DNA from: Opisthorchis felineus
Taxonomy: Eukaryota; Platyhelminthes; Trematoda; Opisthorchiida; Opisthorchiidae
DNA: 64,000 bases
Direction of reading: 5' to 3'
Assembly (NCBI GenBank): GCA_004794785.1
Contig: SJOL01010677.1
Coordinates: 14,032-78,031 of the forward strand
Each line of letters starts with the position of its first letter. The first letter of the stretch is position 1. The notes beneath the pieces were generated by a model that was given only the letters and a program-made list of their open reading frames with translations, made no database searches and had not been told where the DNA came from. Both the position numbers and the translations under genes were made by a program. Positions 39,401 through 51,400 of this stretch are shown in pieces.

Positions 39401-42400
39401 CACAGTTGAGTTTGAGGTGAATCACCCATCAAAACCAAATTGGTATGCATATGAGTGTCTAAGTAGTTTTGCGGCCGACTTTCCAATAACTAGACACTTG
39501 CAGGTGCTACACACAGTCAGACGACAGTATTAGAAAATGTTATTACAGGACAGGATTTGATATAGAAACTACTGCATTGGGAGCACTGTAGGAATCGACT
39601 AAAGTGTATCTTCCTCCTGTGTTCCAATTTCGTTAGCCTGTACTGAAAGCGTGCCGTGTTTTAGTGAATCATACTGCACTGCTTTCTTAGGCTAACCCAC
39701 ACAACGCCAGGTTTGGTCAAGGAGAGCCTGTCCGTATTACAGTCGTTGTTTGGTGCGACAGTTGACCAGTGACTCTAGATTAGTAAAATAGGAGTTGATC
39801 GCTGCTGGTATTCACGCGGATTTTCAGAGGTCTAGAAACGCTTCTCGTATGTCTGTGTTGGGCGGACTTCAGCGAAGGAATTCTGTTCATAAATTGTTTG
39901 ATTTATAGGGTTCTTCCGATGCGAGAACTCCATATCAACGGCAAGTATTAGATGCCTCTAAATATCAGTTGCTGCTTAAGCGGCAGCATAGTTTCCTTGT
40001 GACCCAGAAGTGGTGTACCAAATGCAGACCAATTTATTCAACTCTCAGGTGGCTATCTCTTCTTGAAGGTGGATGACGGATATCCAGTTTTACAAAAGCT
40101 TACCAGCCTGTCATCAGTGTTACACATGGCCTGATCACTTAATCTAATGCACTCATTCCATCGTTTTTCTGACTTTCCTTAGGACAGTGAACTACTCTCA
40201 AGCACAACTTGAAGTGGCGTCAAAATTGAACCACAAGAAATAAATCTTCGTGTGCGCTTTGAACAGGACCCACGGCGTGTTCAGAGGCAGGTAGTAGTGA
40301 TATATGCAAAACAGATCGCATACAAATATTGTCCGTGCCTCATCGTCGGAGTGTCTACCACCTTAATAACGACATGCCCGGCAGAATCAGAAAAAGCAAC
40401 CTCTTCAGCTCTGGCTATCGTCAAAGGTTTTATCAAGCACAAAGCTTAATTCGAAAAATAAATTTCCGAGCGCGGCTTCCCAACTGCATTGCCTATTTTG
40501 CAGTGCTTAAGCCCTGGATTCCACTAAAATTTCAGTGTTGGCCTAAGTGTGCTAAAGGTTTGTTTCAAAAAGGTATTTCTTTTATTTACATTTTTCCTGT
40601 CTTTTTGGTAAACTTGTAGCATTCGGTATTACTTGCGAGTCAATAGAGTGGAAGTAAAAGGATGTGTAATTGGATACCAAAACGCCCAGCCAGACGTGGC
40701 CTTTCTAGTAAGAAGGAGTATGTGATCGACCAAGTCACTAGATGGTTGGCTTCACAACAGCCAGCCCTCATTCTAACAACCATGAATCAGATAAATTAAA
40801 TTTAACGCCTAAGTTAACTGGATTCAGCATAGTTGCACTTTGCAAGCATTGAATTAATTTGAGACCCAGTAATGTGTTAGAATATCTCGGATTTTGGTAA
40901 CACGTACAATTCATTTCCACTCGAAGATGGGCTTACCTTGACTCCTGCGTCACGCTGCTTTCACTTACGGCATCATCTACTTCAGTGGTATCACTTTTTA
41001 CCACTTCTGACAAGCCTTCAAGGTGAAGCATGGAGTTATCGTCTTCCAGATGAGTGTTGTCCGATTGTATTTCTATCAACTCGTCTCCCTGTGAGTTAGT
41101 AGAATCTACAGGAGCTTCCCTAGAAAAGCAAAAAACTCAGTAAAATGACGGATAAGTCATAGACACCAAATAATTTACTTATTCTGGCAAGTTATTTCAT
41201 TCACAAGAGGAAACCATAGAACTGGGGGAGCAAAATACCAAGATCAAAACATCACCTATAAAAACCTTTCACAATAACTATCAGTTAAACACCAGATCAA
41301 CAAGGCAGAAGTCATAAGAGAAACGCTGTAAACTGCACAAAGATTGTATCAACTTGAACGGTTGATTATTTCCCAGACTTAAGTAAAATATGAAAAAGTG
41401 GTTTGCTTTTGGTGATTTTACCACTTCCACTAAGAATACACGGGTCTAACTGACCAAACTCTCATTCTTCCACCGCATTCCTCTGAGAAGCAACCTCTAA
41501 AAAATAGTCTATCCTTTTCGGGTTTTTATAAATTCATCGAGCTCGCCTTATATCAGGCACTTGCTACCCCCTCGGACACTACTCCTAATTAAGTCATGGA
41601 TATGAAAAACGTCCTGGTAGCTTTTTCAAACACTCAGTTCCTCATGGGTGGTGGTTAGTCGTTTAGCACGGCCATTGGCGAAAGTCCAGCTTCAGAACTC
41701 ACCGGAAAAAGCTCAGTGTTTACGTCAAAAAATTACACTCTGCATCACAGCACAATTAATCCTGGCTGCATTACTTTTCGGGCAATAAATCTGATGAGCC
41801 CGTCAAAGTACTGTCAAAATTTGTCTATCCTATACACGCAGGGCACATTCACACATCAGTTCATTCATTCACACACATCAATCCAAAGCTGTGGATCTGC
41901 TACGTAGACGACACCGTTCTAAACATAAAACAAGATTCAGTACACAATGCAAATGAACTGCTCAACACCACGTTTGAAGATATCAAGCTTACAATTGAAA
42001 TGGGGAGGAACAACCGACTACCATTCTTGGACGTGTTAGCGAACAGAAAGGTGGATTGAACTCTGGAAACCTGCGTATACCGGAAATAGACACACACGGA
42101 CAAAATACTGAATTACAACATCAATCATCCAGTAAACCACAGGAACGGCTCCGTCCAGACCCTGCTCAAGAGGGCGGAGACACATTGTAGCACCACAGAA
42201 CTACGAGAGAAGGAAGAGAGTAATCTATTCAGAGTATTCCAGAACAATGGATATCCAAGGAATTTTATCATGAGAAGCTTGAAGAAGAAGACATCCCAAC
42301 AAAAGTCACAGCAAGAACAAGCCCCCAGACGGGTAGTTCTGCCCTACATCAAGAATATATCGGAACTCGCAACCAGATTATTGGCTCAAAAGGGAATCCT

Positions 42401-45400
42401 TGTGGCCCACAAACCGAAGGCTACTCTAAGGCAACTAATCTCAAGACCGAGGGGCAACCGAAACAAAACCAAAAGAAACAATGTAATAAACCAAATCAAC
42501 TACGACAATTGCAACAAACTCTACGTTAGACGAACTGGAAGGAAGTTATACACACGAATAAAGGACCACAACTCAGCCGTCAGGGGACGTGACGCCCCAT
42601 CCTCGATATCCATGTACAAAGAACAAGAAGACCACAAATTCAATCCACAAAACGCAAAAACATTGGCACATGAAGACACAAGACACGGATGGGAATTTCT
42701 GAAAGCATGGTACTCCATGGCGGATTCGATCAACCGATGCATTGAACTGGATCCAATTTACGCCCCACTACGTGCAAAGGACATGTATCTCAACCGGTAT
42801 ACTCAAGGAGAACCGAAAATCGGATTCACAAACAAAGAAACAAGGAACAATCGGTTTACCAAACCTCTCTGAAATGAGATGCTTTTATTAACAGGAAGGG
42901 TTTGTTTTCGATGACAAACATTAAATGCATTCCCCCCTCATTGTGGCCTTGGATCAGACGCGAAGCTGTACAATAAATGCTCGTTCATTTCGAAAAAAGT
43001 CTTGGAGGAAATCAGCAACCGAATCTAAAAGTCACGCATTACTGAAAGGCCTGGTCAACGTCATTATTTGCTGTAGTGCAAGTGTGATTCTATAGGTTGG
43101 AGTTTGCCACCGTTTCCACTATTGAGTGGGAAGATTTGTTTCGTTGATAATTTAGGTACGGTAATCACAGCCAGCAGCTAACTTGCCTGAGCGGGTGATT
43201 CGATCACGCGAGCAACACATCACGGGCTCGATAAGAAAACCCAAGAGGCCAAACTTAAGAAAGACGGACATGGTTTCGCTGAACTAGCCTGCCACCGAAC
43301 GGGAAGTTCGATGAACCCACGAGAAAAAAGGAAACGTGCAGTGGAACTAAAGGTCCAACTCTGTTTTGGAAAGTACAACTTTATATGCCTCAGAGTGGTT
43401 GATGGGTTACAAAGACGAGAAAAATTTATTTCGACGATCTAATGGCACGTCCGCATCGTTTATTGAACGGAGAAAATGAAACAGCATGAAAACAACATGA
43501 AAAAAACATGAAAAAACATGGAAACGAAACAACACAACGAATGACGCATTCAACACATTGTGTCCAAACATCTCGCTGCTCACCAGGCCAGAATACGTAA
43601 CTACTGGCATTTGTGCCTCATACTAGAAAAGAGAGAAATTGATATCTGCAATTCCCTAAATTTCTCCGACCGTATCGAACACATTCAGCTCTAGACTACC
43701 TCCGATGTGGCACAGTTCTCCACTGGATTGGGTGAGCAAATTATCGGGTTTCACTCATTTTATGGGGTTTTAGGAATGTATTTGTGTAAATTCTTTCTTA
43801 CGTTTACCCAGCTCACAGGCACAGTGAGTGTTCAAAAAGAGCGAGACCTCACTTTCCTCAAATGGTTACGAAACGAGGGAAAAGTTATAAAATTGTAGCT
43901 CTCCAAGTGAGGTCAGTTTTGGCCGAAAGAAGCGTTACTTTACAATGCTAAATAGTTTAGCAGAACTACAACTACAGCGCTTTCAAGGTTATGAACCAGA
44001 AGAGACTCGTGCGAGCAGCCTGGGAATAAAATGCAGCCTCCTAGTCTACATAACACTGTGAAATGACTTCAATGAATTTTAGGATTTATACCAGGTTTCT
44101 TCGTATTTGCCATCCTCATTGTTAGTTGTAGTATCTTGGCCCCGATCACTTTTTGTGACCTCCGGCTTAAATCGACAGCAGCAAACATATTGTGTGCTGC
44201 TAGAATAGAAGAGTGTTCTGGAAAAAATCCTGAATATCCTCACTGATGTCGTGTTCCGGAACGTCGTTCGACTCATGTACAACACCTTGGCATTATCTTT
44301 CAAGAATACGGGCAAATTCGCGAAAGCTCATCCATGCAGGCTGATGTAAATAGCGCAGACCAAGTGACTTTTCAAGAAGTCCCCCGCATAATCATTCAAA
44401 CGGATTGCCAGCGGTATTGTGAAACGGCGAAGTAAGTTGTTGCAAAATACTCGGAACTTGAGAAAGATTCCATATTTTTCGTACTGCATCCTTTCTTCTC
44501 TCTTGTTCCATTCGTCTAGATTCCTGCTGCAGTTAAAGGTTTCAAACAGAGGGAAGTCCTACTGTATCATCCATACTGTCTCGTTTCTTTCGTTCGCTGG
44601 ATTACGGGTCCAGACATCCAACTTCAGCGTGGCAGAGCATAGTACAGGTATATCTTTCAGACCAGAAGAATGCTGAGGCATGTAATTTCTGGAGTAGTTG
44701 GGTGTAAGATTGGACGATAGATTTTGGGTAGTAAGAAAAAGACATTATGAGAGAATCGCATTCTCAACCCCACTTGAGAGTTCTTCATGCCGTGGAAGGC
44801 ATTCTTTTCGCTATAGCGAGTTTCAGCATAACGGAGTACCAATATATACAACATGGTTTGTTCCCACTAAGAAGGCTACTCCTGAAAACAAACCTTTGTT
44901 TCCGTTTCAAGAAAGTTACCACTGGATCAACTGAAAAAAGTCTAGCGTCCCCCCCCCACCGCAAAAAAGACTGAAAAACTCTGGTGATCAGATACCTCAA
45001 AAAAAATGAAACATTGAACCACAAGTAGTGGTATACTGATTTTAATAACATGGAAACCATAGCAGGACACCTGCTTAATCTAGTGAATCCTGGAGAGAAA
45101 ATCGACCATTCAAGTAGCAACCCATGATTACCGCCCATTGTAGGACAAGTGTGTTTCAGGCAAGCAAACAGAGAGCAGATTATATAAACTGCAGGCGAAA
45201 ATAAAAAAGTTGACTTGACAGCCATGTGACTGCTAGACGCAACTAAGGTCCTATTTCCAGGAGGATACCAGGCTGATAGCTTCTCACTGGCGATCCTTAT
45301 GAGGGGCATTGTACACCGTGTATATGTAGCTCCCTTTCGCGAGCGTCGAATGGCTCCGTAGGCATAAACTGATAACCGAGCAACACGAAGAATGTAAATC

Positions 45401-48400
45401 AAGCTGAGTGCGTTGATACTAATTCCGTCCAACATATATCCGTGACTCACGTTCAACTCACCAGATTTTCCGTAGTTCCTCCAACTGTTCACGGAGTGGC
45501 ATGCCTGATATTTCGATGTTAGCTAGCTTGAGTCTTCGGTTCATATCCTGTAACAACAAATGACACCTATAGAACGAACCTTCAGAGTCACGTCTAATTT
45601 TGATTAGTGTGAGTGTAAACTGGCATGTAACTCTGTTATTCTATAGGAATTTGATGCTTTCATTTTCATCTTCATAGTCTACAGCTTCTTTATCACACCT
45701 TCACTGTCCGAATCCTCAACGATTACCTAGTAACTTTTCGATTCTAGGTCACTCAGCTGCTGAGGTATTGACTGACTGCACATGGTTTTTTTTACTTTAT
45801 TTGTCATATCAGATTATCAAGCTTCTTCGCTCTGTGGCCTCGGTAACTTTCGTTACGCACACCCCCTAGCGATTAGGCTAGTGTTTTTCTCTGTCTTTTG
45901 TATTTAAAAAAACTTAACAATACTTGGGTATGGGTGCCATGGCTTACTAGGCCTTCGAAGTTAAGTGTGAACAATGCTGACCGCGTGTACACTTAACATG
46001 CTAAGAATTTCAAATGACGCCATGGCAGACACAACAACCTGAAATCGCTTGCATTTGCCCTATATTTTCTGAGCCCATGCATCCGCTGTTTAAAAATCCT
46101 CAAACAAAAAATATTTCTATAATCAATCTGCCGTATAGGTTCAAGTAGTGTTAATTGATGCCTGCTTAATTCACGGCAATTACAGAATTACTGAACAGCT
46201 TTTTTGAGATTGTTTGATCTGTGGGACTCGCTTGTGAGTTAACAGTAAACTCGTGAAGCTTTCAAGATACAACATACTTTTTCAGCATGAATTCAAATAA
46301 TTCTCATCAGGGCCACCGTCAGTATTTACTACCAGAATATCGTACAGTTGTCTCTAATAATGCCACTTTTGTATCATGAAATTTTAGTGAATAGTGGGAA
46401 AGTAGTGCGATGGTTACTTAGGTAAAAATTAAAACATGGGGTATGACTTTGAATCAGCAACAGTCTGAGCTACCGCGGATTTCCAAACCACACAATTCCA
46501 TGAGTTACGCGAACTTTGTGGTTGCTTCGTCTTGCAGCAGTCAAGAGATGTGTGAATCATGAACGAAGTCAACATGAAGGTTAGTTGCTTGGCGTTTACG
46601 AAGCTAATCGCGTGTATTTTGAAGGAACGCGGAAATGTATCGGATAAATCCTGCTGATTGGCTCTCACTTGAAACGCTCGTCGTGATAGCTGCAATTTCG
46701 GCTGTTGTAACAAACGGCCAACAATATATAGATTAGGAAGGATAAAAGTGGAAGGATTAGTTACTGTTGACAATAACATTGACCGTGACAGTATTTTAGA
46801 AACCACTTCGCAAGGAATGAGTTTTCTTTGACCTTCAGTGGCATACCTGCACCACACAGCGGAAGGTCTCCATTCGTAGTTATCTAGACGTAACACACTA
46901 CTCATAGTGTTGCTGAAAACTCTGTGACAGCCCACGATCGGTTTCGCTCTTCCTGTGACCCATCGGGTAGGTGCACTGTCCTAGGTTCCATTAACCTTCT
47001 GTTCTACTTGAGCCCGACATGATGTGAAAATGAGAGTATTTGTCAAAATTTGTTCACGAGTTCTTCGCTTATTGACAAGAACACACGAATAGGTGTGGCA
47101 AACATGCAAGTAATATATTTTTAGCATTGTGGTTGTACTATAAATAGTCCTAATAGTCCACGAGCCCCTAGGTCATGAAGGGTATTAGGTCGCTAAAAAC
47201 CGGTGCGACCAGTAGATATACCCTCCGAACACAGTCAGCAACTTACAAATAATTGATGCATCAGAAAGGGGTAGTGGAACAGTTCGGATGTATTCGGTCG
47301 AGTTTCTGGATCCTTTGTTAACATTCTGTAAAGGAGACAGTTTTGGAAACTCAGCGGCCAGATATAGTCATCTTGTCCAGTTGTAAGAGACAACTGAAGA
47401 AATTAACTGTTTGTTGCGAGAAAGATTTGTTGTTTTAGGAAGTCACTCCATATATTTTCTAAGCGTCGGAAATGCGCTACTTGTGTTTAGCACAAAAGAT
47501 TTCCAGTTTAAATACCTTTCCACAGTCTCTACCACCTGTTGATATATATTCCCGTTTGCTGGCGATGTGAGCTAACTAAATGTCTGATGTGGCGTGCAAG
47601 CGATGTCTTTATTCAATAGACAAGCCCATAAAAGTTTTATAAGCCTAACCGTCATTTTTTGTTTACAAACTATCATATGCCTGCAGCATCTTTCAGATGC
47701 TTCGGGCTAATCAGCGCCAATACTGTTATAAGAATGAATTTGAACTGATGATAAGACAGACTTGTGTATGTTACAGATTATCTATGGTGAACATCAATCA
47801 TTTGTATCGAACTTTTCAGAGCACAGTTTCTAAGGCGTATTAAGACAGTACACGCTGCCTAGTGTTGGTTTCACTTCTCAGACTGTAGTTTAAGACAATC
47901 ACTTGACCTTTATGGTTTCGTTAGCGGACTACTATGGAGGGAACGAGAAAGGCCAAACCCGCCAGCAACGTCCAACTGGTTTTCCGATCATACCGAAGAA
48001 GTTAGGCCAACCAGTTTAAAGCTCATGACCGTCGAAACCCTTCCTCTTCGAAACTCGGCAGTCGAGTCGGTCTTCGTTTGATATGGTTTGAACAGTCTGA
48101 TGGTTGTGAACCGTTTTATATCGGACTGGACCTTTGCATGCACCCCTAGCTGGGGGCATATAATAAACGTCGCACCTAGATCTATTCTTAAACTTAAAGT
48201 ACCAGAATTGATGTTCAGCCCAGTTATTAGAGTCTACCTTTGCAGGTGCATCTTTTGGGACTGCTCTGTTCTGCGGGGAAAACCTGAAAAGCCAATAAAA
48301 ATGCCAGTCTCTTTCTTCAGTTTTGTCCTCAGATTTCTCTGGAGCTTACTGTAGACTGGTTTTGATCCGGCTTTAAGGCAATACAGCAGTGAATGCAGTT

Positions 48401-51400
48401 GCCAACACTTTAAACAAAATTTAGTAAATTCACAACATAGAGTTCGCCTTATGGATCGTATTCAGTCGTTTCAGGTGGATGTAGAAGCCTACTAAAACCG
48501 CGTTTACTTTGTGGAAAACGCTAAGATAGTGATGTGACTGAATTTTGCTTGTAAGCAAAATACATTCTTTAAAACTTGACTGCGTAAACAAGTAGTTACG
48601 TTGTTGACATCAACATTGGTTCAGCTAAATCTTCCCTTTAGTCCCTTTGAATTGTACCTACAACAACAGCCTTCAATAGTTTCGTCCCCAGTCTCATTTG
48701 GGCACCACCAAAGAAAATGTATTGGACTAGAATTTCGTAGATTCTATAGTCTTATCGGAGTTTGAACTTCTATAGTCCGAAATTAGATGCTGCTACCGCT
48801 TCTTTAGACGCTTATACCAAGAGCCCTTAAGTAGGAATTGCCTGTGACGGCCAACCAGAACACGTAAGTTGTATGAATTTACCGGAGGATTTCCAGGTAA
48901 GGCCGTACTTCAGGACCCCTCGGAACCTAGTCGTGTGGTTTCCGAAATGAAAGTGAGATGATTAAACAAGGGAATGCAACAAACTACACATACGCATCTA
49001 TCAGATGTTGCAGTTCATCCGAATAAGGCGGAGGTAGCCTCGGACATGACTGTTGAATCGACTGCCAGAGAACACGGATGAGGCCTGTTCCACTTAAGGC
49101 ATGTTCCTGACTGCACATTTCATATATGACCAATCCCAGAGACCTATGTAGAGAAGAGATATCTTTTAAAAACCAAGTCGGAAGAGCATGCGAACGTAAA
49201 AAGAAACATATTTCGATAAAGCACGTAAAAACTACCACGGTGAGTATATTTAGGGCTAGCGCACAGTCACTTTGGACTTGTTAGAAGTTTCTTTAATACT
49301 ACAGTCACTTGATTTATATTGCCTTATAATGTTTGAACTTTACGTTTTTTTTCTGTTTTTATACTGGTGAAGAAAAATAACGGATCTTCCGTTCAATGAA
49401 ACGCAACCAGGCAGTAACATGGTAAGTTTATCCTAGACTGCCCACCAGTCTGTCGTAGTCTGCATCAATACAACAGGGAGGCCTGGCCGTACTAACGAAA
49501 GAAGGCAGACAAATTTCAATTTTTGAGCATTAAAAGTTTGTGTCCAAAGTGAAACCGGCGGTGCTCGGATTGTGGCATATAATTCAACCCTAACGCTGAT
49601 CTATGCTAATGTGTCCGTTACAGTGATGTAAACCGAAACGTCTGGGTGAAATATGGATACAGAAAAGTAGGAAATTTGGTATGTTTGCCACCGATAGCGT
49701 GTGATGCGGGGCACTGAGTAACAATAACGGCGAAAGACTACAATCATGGTAAAATAGAAATATGAAAATTCTCACAGTTGTTACCACGCTACAATGTATA
49801 TATATATATATATATATAATATGGCAACATAAGGAAACATCAGCAAGAGTACCGACCAAGCCGTATTATGAAACCCACAGTAAATGTACAACACATATAG
49901 CTTTAAGATATACTCCACAGCTCTGCTTGTTTCCTTACCGAGCTTCCTCACTCTTGTCCTAAGGAGCTCAAATAAGTCTAATCTGGAGATTGTTCGGAAA
50001 TCTCAAACTTGCATCCTTGCAATTCAGAATTGTTACATTTGAAATGGTAGTACGTCCAATCGTCTACCTCGATTGTGATCAGTCGGAAACACCAAGCGTT
50101 TGTTTCTTAAATATGGACAAAACTCATTCAGGTGACCAGAATTGGTACCTTGAACACCCTCTGATATTAATGCAGTGAACGGAAATGAACTGAACTAAGT
50201 GCAGGTTAACCTCAGGTATGTGGCACCGATTAGCTCAAATATTTAGGCCTTCGTCTAAGCCGGAAAAAAATAGAACAGTGAAAAGCCTTCGTGTAAAGGA
50301 GTAATACCCTTCACATGATGACAATTTTGTTTGAGGATAATGGTTAAGGGAGTATATGGTCGACAAGTAAGCGTGCTTATAACTTACCAGACATCAGCTT
50401 TGTGTGTATAGATTCCCTCTTTCCACACTTCTGGACTCAGGTGGTAGAGGGTTTTGGAAAATGGATCGTAAATTTTCGATGTAGTTGCTGGCAAACGGCA
50501 CCGCTCAAGACCGCACAACTTCACGTGTCCGTTCTTTAGGAATATGTTGCTGAAGAAAAGATGGAATAAACCTGAGACGGTCATGTGGTAACCTCGCCGT
50601 ATTAGTCCAAAAAACGAGAATTAATGGGTTTGGAGGGGATAGGCAGGTCGCTCTAGCGACAGCTAACACTAAAGAGTTCAGTTATTTTCGGCCGCTCAGA
50701 TCAAGCTGAAATAGTCAGAAAGTGAATGAATAATTTACCAGAATTTCGCAGTTCAACGTTACTTGTGGAAAAATTATGAAAAATTTATGACATTCAGTAG
50801 GTTTGACTTCCGTCCAGATAGCGCAATAATCTAAGTTGAGTCATGTGCGCCCACTGTTTCAATACATCAGTGGTGTATTCGCTGCTCAGAGGCAACCTAA
50901 AAAACAAATGCACAAGCTGTTTGTGCGTTTTCCCTAAGCGCTTGGTTTCTTTCGGTAACTAAATCGTCTAACCGGAAGCTTGCTCCGTATATGTCCCTCT
51001 AGAAGTTTAGGGAAGTTCGGGATGCAGGGATTCCATGATTGGTTCAAGAATCCTTAGATTATATTCATTAAAAAATAGAACTCTAGTCTTAATAATGCTC
51101 TGTTTCTCAGCCTCTGAATTCAAGTTTGCTTGTCCTTTGTTAAATCATGAACATAGTGAGATACAACTTGACAGGAAAGGAGCGGCGGCTGAACCAGATA
51201 CTCCATCAAGGAGCCAAGAGACTGCACTACCTCAGCAAAGGTCACGGCAGAAATCACTGAGGGTTCAAGGTCAGGGCTGACTCGAAAATGACAAGGGCAC
51301 AGATAACACGGACGTCACCCAATCAGAACACAAGCCAACGAGCCAGTCAATAACAATGTGCCATAAACAGAGGCCGGCTGCAGGCGGCAGTACGTACATG

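Larger units (their letters stand above)
41120..45461 (-). other. Intron 7 of the NEK-like gene
   Basis: 4.3 kb. Contains the Penelope-like element, the possible plus-strand exons near 43.7-44.4 kb, and a 235-codon minus-strand frame (44785-45492) that begins inside exon 7 in another frame. Confidence 0.75.

Noticed and set aside
46847..46912. Shorter form of exon 6 ending at TGCAG|gtatgc
   Set aside because: It leaves phase 2, which would place a stop at the beginning of exon 7; the longer form ending at 46669 joins in phase.
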